Assembly (NCBI RefSeq): GCF_000327385.1
Contig: NW_008710662.1
Span: 3,233,731-3,297,730 of the forward strand
Direction of reading: 5' to 3'
Origin: Lottia gigantea
Lineage: Eukaryota > Mollusca > Gastropoda > Lottiidae
DNA: 64,000 nt
The notes below the pieces were generated by a model. That model was not told where the DNA came from. It saw nothing but the letters and a program-made list of their open reading frames with translations, and did no database searches. Below are positions 11,060-24,959 of the stretch, in pieces (position 1 is the first letter of the stretch; the number at the start of each line of letters is the position of its first letter). The position numbers and the translations under genes were made by a program.

Positions 11060-14000
11060 CGTCAATAACCAGAATTACAGTGGAAAGTATTTTAATATAT
11101 TACAACCTTTTACATGTATATCATGAATTCATAACTCTATAAAGTTTCAGCTTTAAGCACAAGCGTGTCAAAGGTATATATAAAAAAAGAAAATTAAGAT
11201 AACTGCAACGAGGAAACGAGAAAGTATATAGTCAATACATTCCAGGCTGTGTATTTGATCTAATATCTACAGGAGATAAGAATCTAGTTGAGACAAAGAA
11301 ATCTAGTCGTTCTAACCTGCTGGTTGAGATCAATTGCAGATTCAAACAAAGCTCACCCTGAAAAATAAGATCCAGAACAATAATTGCAAGTGAGGATGTT
11401 TTTAAGGCCTACTTTCACAGTATAATTTAGTTGAATTTTAGTGGAATTTTAAGTCCACATTTATTTGTGAATATTGTATTGTAATAAAGTTGTAATTACC
11501 TTCAAAACAAATATCTGTATAACTTAATGTCTTTCAAGTGACAATTCAAACTCGTAATCATTTGCTTATTAGATTACCAATATATCAAACTGGTATAGTT
11601 TACCATTTTTATTATATTTCTATAGACCATCGCCTAAATATTATGGCAAAACGGGTTCAGAATTCCTATTATCTCACTATAGTGTATATTTTCTCACTAT
11701 TCTGTCCGTCTGTTCACAATTATCACTTGCTCACTACAGGTAAAAACTTTCAATTATTGCCACATATGACAGTACGATAGTACCAAAAATAGGTGGTCCC
11801 TATCGATATTGGCGGTGGCTAGAATAAATTGGCACCGATTTACAATATTTAGTTTAGAATGAAACTTTGTTTTCTCAATCTCATGCTCACTCCATAAAAT
11901 TCTGATGGATGTTTGGCGTGTTTGATGTGACATGGGAAAGGAGATATTGGATTTATATAGGCATATAGCACTGACTTTACAGGCTATTATTTGAAGTTAT
12001 CTGACATGTATGGCCTATCGATGTACTTGTCAAAGACTATGTTTGGCGATATACGCAAGAATACAAACGAATATAGAAATATAGATAGTAACAGAAATGG
12101 ATATTGATTCAATAGTAATGTGAAAGTAATTAATCAAAAATAAATCAATGCATCAAAATAATGTTGTTAATATGTAACCCTATATTTATGTTGTGCATGT
12201 ACTATGAGAGATATATCGTTACATAAAGGCACTTTCACACCATGATGATTTAGCGCGGTAGGGCGGCGTATTAAAATTTCTTTAAAACCGTGGAACTTTC
12301 GATGTTGATTTCATTTTGGTCGTATATATAGAGTATTCATAAGGAATTGCACGTATACATAAAATTATCTTGCATAGTTTTGAATTGGAACTAACGACTG
12401 TGATTTGCTATACTTTGTACGAGATTTTGATTAACAGATTTGTCTTGCTTGAACGGATTTAGGGGAAATTGCTTCTGTGCAATTTTTCGATAAATGTATG
12501 TGAAAAACACAAGTAAGTTCTATATTCGCCCAGAACATATATGTAAACATATACAAAACTTACCTACGTCTAGTCTTATTTGACGTACGGCAATGTATTC
12601 AATTATTTTTTTCATACGCTGGGTATACCTGCTAAATCTCAGATCAATGCTTAATGTCTCACAGGACCCGAGTTTGATTCATGTACAATTAATTCTGTAC
12701 TTTTCATTTTGTTAAATGAAAACTTTTATAATTCATTTTACATCAACTGAGCAAATTTATTTGCATAGCAGAAGCTTTCTAATAATTTTATGTTTTTTAA
12801 CATTCATAGTTAAGGTCATTTAGTTGACCTTTAAGTAATAAAGTAACCCTCAAAATGCGGTATAAATAAATCATCACATTTGTCTTAAAAGTTACTTTTA
12901 CAGAAAAAAGACAATATTGCTTCATAATTTTCATTAAATATGACACCATTTGTGAACAAATTAGTTTATTTTCTTTCGTTAATTTGTGTTGAACAGATGT
13001 GTCTCAAGAGCAATAATTGCCATTTCTTCATTTCTATTGTCATTATGCTTTTAAGGATATTTAAATCTCTTTCCGTATTGGACAAAAACATGTATCTCTC
13101 TGCATTCATCATAATATTCTGCACCGATATTGTTTTTTCTCTAAATCATTATTAAACTTTGAGTATAGTACTACAGGAAGTGGTAAAAGAACCAAGTAAA
13201 CGAGTAATTTAGCTTTTGGGTATATCAGGATTAACTGTTTAAAAAATTTGTTATAGTTTTCAAAAGCTCCTTAAAATGTTAAAGAACAACAGTGCGAACT
13301 TGATAACCCCTTTAAAGTCTAATTGTCTTGAACGTGTCTGTAGCACAAACTAATATTTTCCTATGTCACTCCGACATGTATCAACAAGAAATAAAGGTTT
13401 CCAAGCCAGCCATATTTAGGTTATCTTGCGATGAAAGAACACTTTCTTTCTTTAAAAGGAAGTCATTAATCTTTTGTCTGCACACCTATTGATAATTAGA
13501 ATATATAATTCTTATACATGTCTGGTAAAGAAAATCCCAGGAGCCAATAACAGCTACAAAAATATTTGTGTTCTTTGATAACTAAACTTTAAATTCCCAT
13601 AAAGTGGTTTGGATAAGGTTGATACGAATAGATGGGAACACCAGTCCTTCACTTGACGAATGTATACTCATAGGCTATTTCTTTGTTTATGTATTGCTTG
13701 TTTTTCACTATCGTTTACTTCAGATGACATTGTCACTTTGTCCTGATGTGCCTATGAATATCCAGAATATTTTTAAATGAATATAGTCTCAGAAGTTGTT
13801 TTAAATCCCGATATAGCTATATTGTGGTGCTTTAATCGTTCACGTTTCAAAGATAAAATTTGACGATAGGTTCTTGGGTTAGAATTGAAAATAAGTTTTT
13901 GTGTGTACCGTAGCATTTCAATTCCAAAAGTCTTGTAGTTGCAATTATGTATAAGTTTAAGCAATTCTATATCTAAAGCAACTACAGGATCTGGCAGAAA

Positions 14001-16255
14001 TGTGAAAATACGCAAATGGAAGTCATAAATGACCCACTGACACCTATAAAGGTGTTCGTATCAGCAGATAACAATTTATGCAAATACAGCGTATTCCCTT
14101 TTAATAATCTGTGACGAACAGGCGAGTTATAACTACTTACCAAATCGATCTGTTATCATGAGGTACATTTTTCTCAGAACTAAACATGTTTCATTATAGA
14201 ACATTACCAGAATATGATGTATGTATGTAGTTGTACAGATTTGATGACAAAAAAGACAAAAGTAAGAGAAAACCGTTTGCAGTGTTTATTCATTTATTAA
14301 TTTCATACTCGTGACTTTAATATTACAATTTAGCAACCAATGTAAATATAATATTATAATTATATACAGAAAGTTGGGGTTAATTAAATGGCTGTAATTG
14401 TCACATATCGAACAAATCAGCATCAACTGACGAGTCTTTCCTTCCAGCTGTGTCTTATTCAGATACTAGATCACGCACATGATCATAATTACTGAATATA
14501 GAATGTGGATTTTGACGTATTGGTTATGATGTTCAACACAATCTCAACAAAATGCCGCAAGGCTTGTGATGTTTTCAAACTTCTTATAATTATTTTTATT
14601 AAAGCCGATCTTTGTACAAGGACCACTTCTTACACGATTTTCTTTGTGCCGTTTTACAGATATTTGTTACTGATTATTTTCTGATCTTTAATAATCATGA
14701 CATCAGTAGGTTCTAAACCGTTCACAAAGGTTTATTTTTCTAACCCACTACAGGTTCATCATGCAATGGTTACTACTGTAATTCTATTTCTTTCATCTCA
14801 TCAAATGAATTTAAATATTTAATTTTGAATATTTAAAATACTAGAGAACCTGCAGTTGTAACTGATTTGGATAACAAAACAAGGCTGCTGTGAAAAGGAA
14901 AGATAAAACATTTAAGGTGCTTGCTTGCTGGGCAAGCTACCTGTTAGTCAACGCATTTGATTTGTAGGTTGATAAGCCGGTTAAACGATGTATTTATGCC
15001 ATCAGGTCTTGATAACTGATCAACAATTTTAGGTATTAACCAATGTTTACACAATGAACAATAGCCGTCAATCTCTAACATAGTTCAAGGTAATATTCTA
15101 TAAAATGATATCCTAAAGATGGCAGCCGTGCTCTAAATATGCAATAAGGTCATCAATGACGTATCTATTTACTCATACTCTGTCACATTCAACTCTCAAT
15201 CTTTACATAAGCTTATTAAATATCGATATATCAAGGTGATCTAGACAGTATATTGGACAAATTTAATCCTTTTTCTAAGAAAACATTCAACCAAGACGTT
15301 CCATTAGGTAAATATCATTTTACGAGAATGACAACGTAATGTTAGCTTGTGACAATCGAGAATAGAATTAAGTTCAGCTTGCTTGCATGAATGTCGATAT
15401 TAAAATGTTTATAAATCTGTCTATCTGGGCATGTTCAACTGCAAATTATACATTTGATTATTAAGTAGAATTGCCAATGAATGACAATACAATCGTTCGT
15501 TACATACTGGTTTTAAAAACCAACTTCGAGAAACATCTGAACAATTTTGAAGTAAATACATTCCTTCATAAAAGCATAATAAACATTGTGACTCATTACG
15601 TTTTCAAAGATTTTTCAAATATGGTGGCACGGTCTGTAATTCCATAAAGTTCACTGTGTTACCACGGTTTTTGATACTGAAAGTCCATGTCTGTCGTTCA
15701 TACGATATTCAAGCCAGAAACGACAACTCACCATTTCTATTTCATAAAAAGATGTGCATATCATACTTCAGAACAGTTTATTCTAGAGCTTGACAATAGT
15801 CCATACAATTATAAATATTGACATGTTATTATGATCAGAAAAAAAAAACCATTTCTTGTCACCTGTCATCATATATTTATACATCTATAGTCTTTATTCT
15901 CAAGGTTGATTGCCTTTAATTCCAATCGCAGGCGTTCTGGCACTGATAAGATCAGTAATTGCTATTATTAAATGGAACTTTTAAATGTTTTCCATAAAAA
16001 ATTCGTCAACCTTGTTGCCTCTATCGTAAGACATTACCATAAAATGATCTAGTCTGGATAATACTGTACTTTATCTTGGTTTCATTGCACTATAAAATCT
16101 GAATTTGCAGTCACAAATTGTACAAAAAGACAACAAAGGTTAAATCAGTCTTTTAATAAAAGTAAACATTTTGATCATATAGTCTTCAAAAAATATCAAT
16201 AAATTTCCAACCGTACAGTCAAGTTGTATGGTAGCAATTTTTCTTTTGATTAAAT
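11060..16255. other. No gene recognised
   Basis: About 5 kb of AT-rich DNA with short scattered open frames (none over about 80 codons) and no convincing splice pair. A B-box-like GAGTTTGATTCATG at 12670 does not sit in a tRNA fold. Confidence 0.45.
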
Positions 16256-16269
16256 TCAGCTTCAAAGAT

Positions 16270-16601
16270 AAAACGAAATGGGTGGAGTTTTACATCCTAC
16301 TAATTTGCACCATGTGAGCTAAGATGGGCAACTCCTTGTGAGGTGGCATTGAGTTTTTATTCTGCTCTTTTTCGATTTTAAACTGTCGAGGGATCTTAAA
16401 CGTGCACAGCCTGTAGCACACGGGGCCTCTGTTTATTGTCCGATCCGAACGACAAGACGTCTTTTCCATCCATGTCTGCAGAACTGACCCCTAGGGGGAA
16501 ACCTGAAAAATCTAAAGGTATCATCTCAACCTATCCCGGGATTGAATCCTGGACCTTCAGATTAACGAGCAAGCATCTAAACTCACTGAGCCACCGCGGC
16601 T
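16270..16601 (-). mobile_element. tRNA-derived SINE, near full length, with target duplication
   Basis: Minus-oriented copy with a tRNA-like head (reverse of GAGCCGCGGTGGCTCAG at the right end, B box reading GGATTCAATCCC), the conserved body word GTGCACAGCCTGTAGCACAC, and the tail at the left. It is flanked by a 13-14 bp direct repeat TCAGCTTCAAAGAT (16256-16269 and 16601-16614), the mark of LINE-mediated retroposition. Point differences from the 58296 copy suggest an older insertion. Confidence 0.85.
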
Positions 16602-16614
16602 CAGCTTCAAAGAT

Positions 16615-18655
16615 GGCGATGCTTTTATATCATTACGGGAAGTGGAATGTACATATTCACATAGGTTCCATAAGACAATATCGAAAAATAAAATGAGTAG
16701 TTTGTGAAAACAATCATAATTTAGAATGTTTCCGTTTCCATGCATTAAGAACTTCGGAAAATTTAAATCGAGACCGGCTGTGCCCCAATCGGAAACCCTT
16801 GGCAGTTTCCGTAAAGCTGAATCTGTCTCTGTAATGAATAATTTTTTGCAGTAATAGTGATAGCCATGTTGCAATCGTAGCTTAGCTTTAGAGCATTAAG
16901 TGGATAATTCTGACACATTTGATATTAAAAATTAAAAAAAAAAACTGTCATTTTCCATATGAATTAAATACAGAGTGTTTTATTGTAATTGAGGAACACT
17001 TGACAGATAATATGATGAGTAAACTGAACGTTCTACAACATACAAGATCTAAGCATTTACTTTGTAGTTGATGATAACTATCTTCGAGAGTGTGCCAAAC
17101 AATTTTTTTTGACTAATTCATTGTTTCAAAAACTACTCTATCACATGAATTAAGCGAACTGCTCCTTTATATAATTTCCAATATACATCGACACTGATCG
17201 AGAAAAAATAATAATAAAGTTTCAACCAAACAACCATTTTGTATTAATCTTACTATATACTCAGCCAAGTGCGATTCCCAAGACAATTGTGTTCAGACAT
17301 ACAAAACAAATTCCATTACATTCATGGCATAGTCCCACAGACTAATCAAAACTTGACCACATTGTTCAAACAACCTTCATTTTATATAACAAATGATTTG
17401 AAACATAATCCATTGATCGGATCTAATAAGTTCCTTCGTATTCTTGTAGAGATTTTTCAGAATAGTTCTTTTAAAATATCCAGTCTCAGTATAGAAGTTC
17501 CGGTTTAATTCGCTTTATACATTGTATTGTTTCATACCGAATTCTTATTATACATAATTCAACACATTTGTTTTATCTTTAATTCGTAGATTGTGTAAAA
17601 ATGGTTACGTCTGGAATGTTTCGAATTTCAGAACTTAAACTTCTCGTTGCGAGTATAATTATCTCTTGCCATGAACGTTGTATTTGAAAAAATTACCTCG
17701 CCATTGAGCCAATTGTGGCTCGATTATTAACAGGAGCAGGAAAAGGAAATGAATTATGTCAAAAAGACAGTGAGAGTAATAGGTTACGTATACTTAGTGA
17801 AGAAGAAAATTATTACATGCTTGGAAAATAATTGATTAGATATAAGATCTGTTTCCTATCACAGTCGGGTGAGATTATTACCGTTGTCACACAAACATCA
17901 TTTATTACATTAAAAATCCATGAAGAATAACAATCGGCCAATATTAGTACAGAGAACATCAAGCCTTTAATTGTAGAATGAATACTGTTGATATCTGATA
18001 TAAATCGCCAGTGCTTTCAGAGCTTAACACTTCTAACGTTTATTTAATAATTTAAACCTAACGTTCATGTTGTTCGATCTTATAATGGCAATGTCATAAC
18101 AGGGCCCTTGTTTTCTGTTTGTTTCCCGGTATATTTTATTAATGTTTTTACAAGCTTCCATTATCTACATCAAAGTGAAAGCGTTTGAAGCATGATTAAT
18201 AGTTATGTTATATGATAATATATAGATTCACTTATTATTGAAATAAACGAGACCCATGAGAAATACTAACTACATACCATTGAAATCTGATCCATAAAAT
18301 CTATCAATACAATTCTCGTGATAATTCATTCTATTTGACACAAGCTTTACTGGCATCAGATTTATCAACACTTTTTCAGAAAACTGTTAATGGATCTAGG
18401 ATACACCGTCAGTACGTCAAGTATATGTTCACAGTTGAAATGTTGAACAGTTATTTTTATTTAATTTCCAATATTATCATTTAAAATGCTTTTTAGATTA
18501 TTCTGTTCATTATACTTTCCGGAAGGAGGTGGTATACAAATGTATAATTATCTCGAAGGATCAATTTCGTGTAAACATATCCCCTTATCTATGCTTAGAT
18601 GTAACAATAACAAATAATGCAATTTCAGTGACGGAGAAATATTAAGTTTTTAATA
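16615..18655. other. No gene recognised
   Basis: AT-rich spacer. An open frame at 17269-17508 (plus, 79 codons) is Asn/Gln/Phe-rich, as expected of chance frames in this base composition, and has no splice or start support. Confidence 0.45.
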
Positions 18656-18659
18656 ATTT

Positions 18660-20036
18660 TGACCTATGTAGTATGCATTGTTAAGATGTAAGCGTGTCAA
18701 GAATGCACTTTTAAGATGTTTTAAAATCAAGTATGCATTGTTAAGATATTAAGTTTTATGTAATCAAGTATCCATGCCACATTGTTGATATGTCAAGTAT
18801 GCACCGTAAATATGTTTACCATATCAAGTATTTATTTATCAACGTTACCATAATAACTATTCATTGTTGCATTATTACCATATTAAGATGTATCATATAC
18901 AGTATTGTTTAGATGTTACCATATGAAGTGTTTATCAGTTATGTATTATTCAGATGTTACTATATCAAGTATTTGTTACACGATGTATTTATTAGTAAGA
19001 TGTTACCATATCAAGTATTTATCATTAAGATGTTACCATATCAAGTATTTATCATTAAGATGTTACCATATCAAGTATTTATCATTAAGATGTTACCATA
19101 TCAATTATTTATCATTAAGATGTTACCAAATGTTACCATATCAAGTATTTATCATTAAGATGTTACCATATCAAGTATTTATCATTAAGATATTACCATA
19201 TCAAGTATTTATCATTAAGATGTTATCATATCAAGTATTTATCATTAAGATATTACCATATTAATTATTTATCATTAAGATATTACCATATCAATTATTT
19301 ATCATTAAGATATTACCATATCAAGTATTATTTATCATTAAGATGTTACCATATCAAGTATTTATCATTAAGATATTACCATATCAAGTATTTATCATTA
19401 AGATATTACCATATCAAGTATTATTTATCATTAAGATATTACCATATCAAGTATTTATCATTAAGATGTTACCATATCAAGTATTTATCATTAAGATGTT
19501 ACCATATCAAGTATTTATCATTAAGATGTTATCATAATAAGTATTTATCATTAAGATATTACCATATCAATTATTTATCATTAAGATATTACCATATCAA
19601 GTATTATTTATCATTAAGATGTTACCATATCAAGTATTTATCATTAAGATATTACCATATCAAGTATTATTTATCATTAAGATGTTACCATATCAAGTAT
19701 TTATCATTAAGATGTTACCATATCAAGTATTTATCATTAAGATATTACCATATCAAGTATTATTTATCATTAAGATATTACCATATCAAGTATTATTTAT
19801 CATTAAGATGTTACCATATCAAGTATTTATCATTAAGATGTTATCATAATAAGTATTTATCATTAAGATATTACCATATCAAGTATTTATCATTAAGATG
19901 TTATCATAATAAGTATTTATCATTAAGATATTACCATATCAATTATTTATCATTAAGATATTACCATATCAATTATTTATCATTAAGATATTACCATATC
20001 AATTATTTATCATTAAGATATTACCATATCCAGTAT
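18660..20036. repeat. Tandem array with 30-bp and 33-bp units
   Basis: A degenerate lead-in (18660-18985, words such as CAAGTATGCATTGTTAAGAT) passes into about 34 well-conserved units. The 30-bp unit joins ATGTTACCATATCAAG to TATTTATCATTAAG; the 33-bp form has an extra ATT (GTATTATTTATC). Unit variants (ATG/ATA start, CAAG/CAAT, TATCATAATAAG) recur in blocks such as the TATCATAATAAG unit beside CAATTATTT units, hinting at higher-order duplication. Because unit lengths are multiples of three and lack stops, long open frames arise by arithmetic (repeating MLPYQVFIIK); I do not regard them as genes. Confidence 0.95.
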
Positions 20037-20109
20037 TTATTGATATGTTTCCTTATCAAATATTTATCATTACGACGTTAACATTTTGAAGTATTTGTCT
20101 TTATAACGT

Positions 20110-20460
20110 TACTGCATTGAGTGTCATATAAAGTAGTAAGATGTTACCATATCAAGTGGTAAGATGTTACCGTATCAAGTTGTAAGATGTTACCATATCA
20201 AGTAGTTAGTAGTTAGATGATACCATATCAAGTAGTTAGATGATACCATATCAAGTAGTAAGTATTAAGATGTTACCATATCAGGTCTTCAGATGTTAAG
20301 TATTAAGATGTTACCATATCAAGTGGTAAGATGTTACCATATCAAGTGGTAAGATGTTACCATATCAAGTAGTAAGATGATACCATATCAAGTGGTGAGA
20401 TGTTACCATATCAGGTCTTCAGATGTTAAATATTAAGATGTTACCATATCAAGAAGTTTT
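20110..20460. repeat. Tandem array with about 21-23-bp units, continuous with the 30-bp array
   Basis: Shorter units of AAGATGTTACCATATCAAG plus TGG or TAG repeat about a dozen times, with TCAGGTCTTCAGATGTTAAG inserts occurring twice. They share the ATGTTACCATATCAAG core with the neighbouring 30-bp units but lack the TTTATCATT half, so a shared ancestor unit was shortened. Degenerate units trail on to about 20650. Confidence 0.85.
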
Positions 20461-20659
20461 CATTACGACGTTAGTATATCAAGCATTAATTATTACCACG
20501 TTAGTTGCTTGGGTAGGCCTACTCATTATTACGAAATTATATTAAGATAGCATAATATCAAGTATTTATCCCTATAACGTTAGTGTTATCGAGTGTTTAT
20601 CATTAAGATGTTACCATATCAAGTATTGTTTGAAGATGTTACCACATCAAGGATTTGGT

Positions 20660-23600
20660 GTTAATCAAACTATTGAATATTTTATATTTATCAAAATTTC
20701 CTTTACATCTTCAAAAATCACCATTTACCTTCAACCACTAATGGTTGGTCATTGTTACATGTTGTAAATGATTCAGATTGGATGTGTACTTGTATATATA
20801 ATGGTTTTGGTTGCCATTCCTATTGTATTTGAATATGCTGATCTTTCCACAGTTTTTAAGAGTTCAATAAATTATTACATTTTTATAGCTTTCTATTTTC
20901 CCATCTTTCTAATAAACTAACCTTTTTTGTCTTCAGAATATAAGATAGATAAAAGTTCGTAATATTTTTGTGATAGTTTAGCAACACAAATATATTAGTC
21001 TGAGTAACAATTCAATCTCAATCTGTAAAACACATTATTATTTCAGTCAGGAACCAGACACGGGTTCGATTTGGCAATGTTATGGTGAATGAGAATAGTT
21101 CACTCTTAAAACTTTTATTCGCATCATTAAATGGATCTCATTTGTATTTAACTAGTATTGCTGTTTTCTTTAAAACATTAGACATTATTTAGCACAGGTA
21201 TGTTGATTCGAGATGGACTGATTTTCTGCTTATGACGTACGCGCAAAAAATATAATCTTTCAATATCAGTGTCTGACTTAAATAGATAAATACATTTTAA
21301 CTACTCCCCAACTACACGAGTGTTTCGGACTAATATTGTAACCAGAGAATTATATTTACTCGACAGGAAATAAATGGTTAAAATAATTTCCTCTATAAAG
21401 CAAGAAATATTGGTAAGAAGTTATGATTTGTTTATATTGCCAAGAAATTGTCGATAATAGTGAATAATGTTCAAGATACTATCAAAGGAAACAATATTAC
21501 ACAAACCAATATTTCTTTTGAAGCTTTTCTGTTCTGAAGTTAGTATATATTTCCATCAGAATACATCTTTTAATGGTATTGATATTTAGTGTAAAGAAAC
21601 ATTAAATTATTTGATATGTCTGTTCTTGTTTCCTTTAATATAATTTTCCGGTTACAGATATTACTTTATATGAAAACGAAATCAGCTTTCTGTTTGAAAC
21701 ATAAAACATAAAAACGAAATGAGATGCTAGTTGTCTGTACAATTTCAGCATTTCACCGATTGAAAATATGACGACCAAATTTATCATAAAGTAAAATATT
21801 GTTTATATGTTCAAAGTAAAGTAACGAAAATGTTAATAACCAAAAATAAATATGCATGATACCCAAACATAGATCGCAACATTTCGATGCTTTTTGGGCG
21901 TATAACGAAATCAAACCAGGATAGACCTTGATACAAAAACCAATGTTGACTGACGGACAGTCTTGAGTCACATTAACAGTCCACAATCAATTTCAAAAGA
22001 CGTTACTGAAGTTGGTTTTAGCTGAAAATTGCCAGGACGCCACAAAAGTACTTTAGGAATTCTATTATCTAACAGTCAGAGTTGTTTAGGGAAAGAAATT
22101 GAAAAAAAAAATATCTAAAATCAGAAAAAAAAACACTTCAACGATTTCTCTCCAGTTATTACTAACACGCATTATTCGCTTATGAGTTTTATTATGAGCA
22201 GAAAATAATTGGAAAAAATACAAAGAATCGCGTTCTTAACCATGTTGCCGACGACACACACCCAATTACTTTTGTCGGTCGAATGGGAATTAGATGAACT
22301 ATTAAGGTGAAGAAATCTGTCATTTAAACACGCAATCCAGCATTTCGATATATGTAGTTTAATAACCTTCGCTGGAGATGACAAATACTTTCAACTATAA
22401 ACATTTATATTAGTTGACGAAAACAGACGTTAATGTCAGATTTCAATTTTTATACGTCTACCGAATCTGGTCCATCCGCTGGTCGTTCGTTGGCCTGTAA
22501 TGTAAAGATGATTCCTATCAATTTCATGTTAGTTTTCATTTCTGGTTTATATAAGACATAAAGGGTGACGTCTACCGACTGTCGTGATGATCGGATGATT
22601 TTACCTGATTACCGCACCAAAGTGCCAGGTTAGGTGTATGTTGGTTAATACCAAGGTGATCTGTATTGAATTTAGCTATGATCAGCATGCCATTTGACAT
22701 GTAATGGTCGGATCAGAATGTCAAACGACTATGCAAACTTAATAATATAACACATTTGCATTTTTTGATGATGCCAGTGAGCAATCGTCTTTCATATCAG
22801 TATATCTTATCAATTAATAACATCAATATACATAATAACTCGCCTCAATAGTTATTATGAATCAATCCAAATAAAAATGTGTAGTGGGAATATCGGATAG
22901 CCGGATCAAGGGTTACAGTCAAAACTGACTTGTGTAATCTTGAGATATCAAGTTATCATATTACATGAGATAAAGACAGATTAAGGCGGCACTGAAGTCA
23001 ATGAATATGTCTACAATACCTGAAATCAATTATATAATTGTGACTTAAAATTAACCAGCATTTAGAAACCTTTAATCTTATTAAGGCTTATAATGTAGAT
23101 TTGTTCAATACCTTTTGGTCAGTTGCAATAATTTCAATATTGACTCTCAGAATCAAGTCTCAACAATAATCTGATAAGATATTTTCTTAATATAAATGTA
23201 AAAAAGCAATTAGTGTAGGCATAGGTGTCAACCTTTTAAACAATTTCAGATGTGTGGTGGCCATTTTGGAATTTGGCATGTAGATCATATATATAACATA
23301 AATAAACAATTCTTTTAATTTCTTATCTCAGAATATATATATTTAGACACTTCATTTGCAATGGCATCACATTATTCGTGTTCAGTGGCCATTTTGGATG
23401 CCAACGTGGATTTTATACACTTACACGGATACAGATAATGTTAAAATAATATCTTGTACTCCCATCTGACTGACTGGCAGTCCACATATTGTTAAAAAAC
23501 AAATAGAAATAGTAGGTGATGTCGTGGTCACATCAATGTATAAAAAAATAACCGTTTTTATTTTCATTTTACTTCCATCATAATCGCGTAAGGTCCTAAT

Positions 23601-24540
23601 CTGGGTGATTTATCAGATTGCTTTATCACCATTTTAATCTAAAATTGGGTCATGATGTGTGAACTAATCGTTGATAACTTTGCCATTCTAAATTAATAAT
23701 ATGTTGAAATGTTCTACAATAAGTACAGCTTTCTTAAACATTGTCAGATGAACAACAGATATCAAGAAAGAATTTATAAGAGTTTGTGGGAGCAGTTCAC
23801 AAGATCAAGCAATATAAATCATTGCTTTCATCAATCTAAATTTTCTACCAATCCATCATTTAACCCTTCCATTTTAAACAAAAACCTCTTCTATAAAGCT
23901 ATTCGAGTATTTAAATTAACTGAATCAATATTATTCAATTACGTTTGAAGGAATAGAAATCAAAAACCTCCTACGATCGGAAGGTTCAAAGTCCCAATTT
24001 ATGAAGCTTGCACAATTTGACACAAAAACACCAGCTGAACAATGAGCTAAAGAAAAACTGTCTTTGTCATTCATTGACATCTAGATATATATTAAATGAA
24101 TAAGAACACTAATGTGGATATACTATTCCTTCTTTAATTTTTGAAACGTTTCAATTTACATTCAGGAATCTTTATCAAGCACAAAATATTAATGATAGAA
24201 AGCAGAACAACAGGTATATATATATGATATGATAAAACCTGATATCTATAACTCCCTAAGATTAGTCATAAATAAACAACAATAACAATTGATAAAAAGA
24301 TAAAAGAATAAAACACGACACATTCAGAACAATTTTCCGATGGAAATAGTTTTTGATATCACTAAGATCCCGAGGGAAGGTGTTTTATCTGACTTATAAA
24401 GCGAGAAAGACTAATTTGCTGTTAACTGAGGGGCGCAACTAGTGCAGTCAAGACACGGTAAGTTCATCAACCAGTGAGTTTGACAATTAATATTCCATTC
24501 TCTCCCTTTCACCAAATGCATAAGAGTACTGTTAGTCGGT
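20660..24540. other. No gene recognised
   Basis: AT-rich. The phrase GGCCATTTTGGA occurs twice (near 23260 and 23388), suggesting a small degraded repeat. Open frames at 21753-21986 and 22172-22384 (minus) have no splice support and no recognisable domain. Confidence 0.4.
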
Positions 24541-24544
24541 AACA

Positions 24545-24700
24545 GTAAGGACCGCCGGGCTAGTGTCCCATAATACTCAATCGAAACGACAATTTAAAAT
24601 GGAGGACAAAACGCATCGCTCGGGTACGACGTTTTCGGGCGAAGGTGTGCAACTCGTTTCTACAAACGTGGTCGATTCAGCCGACCAGCAGTGAACTGAT
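24545..24700 (+). other. CpG-rich patch with a short ORF; possible 5' exon
   Basis: In a CpG-poor neighbourhood this stretch carries many CpGs (words CGCATCGCTCGGGTACGACG and GTGGTCGATTCAGCCGAC). A good start context, AAAATGG at 24598-24604, opens a 31-codon frame encoding MEDKTHRSGTTFSGEGVQLV, then STNVVDSADQQ and a stop. GAAG|GTGTGC could act as a donor inside it. Downstream are strong donor words GCTG|GTAAGTACT (24911) and ACA|GTAAGTACT (about 24955) and a CRE-like TGACGTCA (24822). A first exon or promoter on the plus strand is plausible; the minus strand is open too. Not recognised. Confidence 0.3.
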
Positions 24701-24959
24701 AGTAAAGATAATTACCTTAAGATTTCATATAACATAACGGTCGGATTTAATGTAAAATATCCCTAGGATTTTAAAAGAAAGTGATTCTATGAAATATTGA
24801 ATCCCGCCAGAACAAAGGCATGACGTCAATAGAGATTTATAATTGTTAAAGCATAACACTATAGATTAAAAGGTTTCAAATTATAGTATCGCCATCGTTT
24901 TCACGGTGCTGGTAAGTACTGCCTACACACAAAAAGAAGATACAGAATAATACAGTAAG

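Noticed and set aside
18905-19849. Open frames of 64-119 codons repeating MLPYQVFIIK
   Set aside because: Produced by a stop-free tandem unit whose length is a multiple of three; several frames overlap and no start, splice or domain evidence exists.
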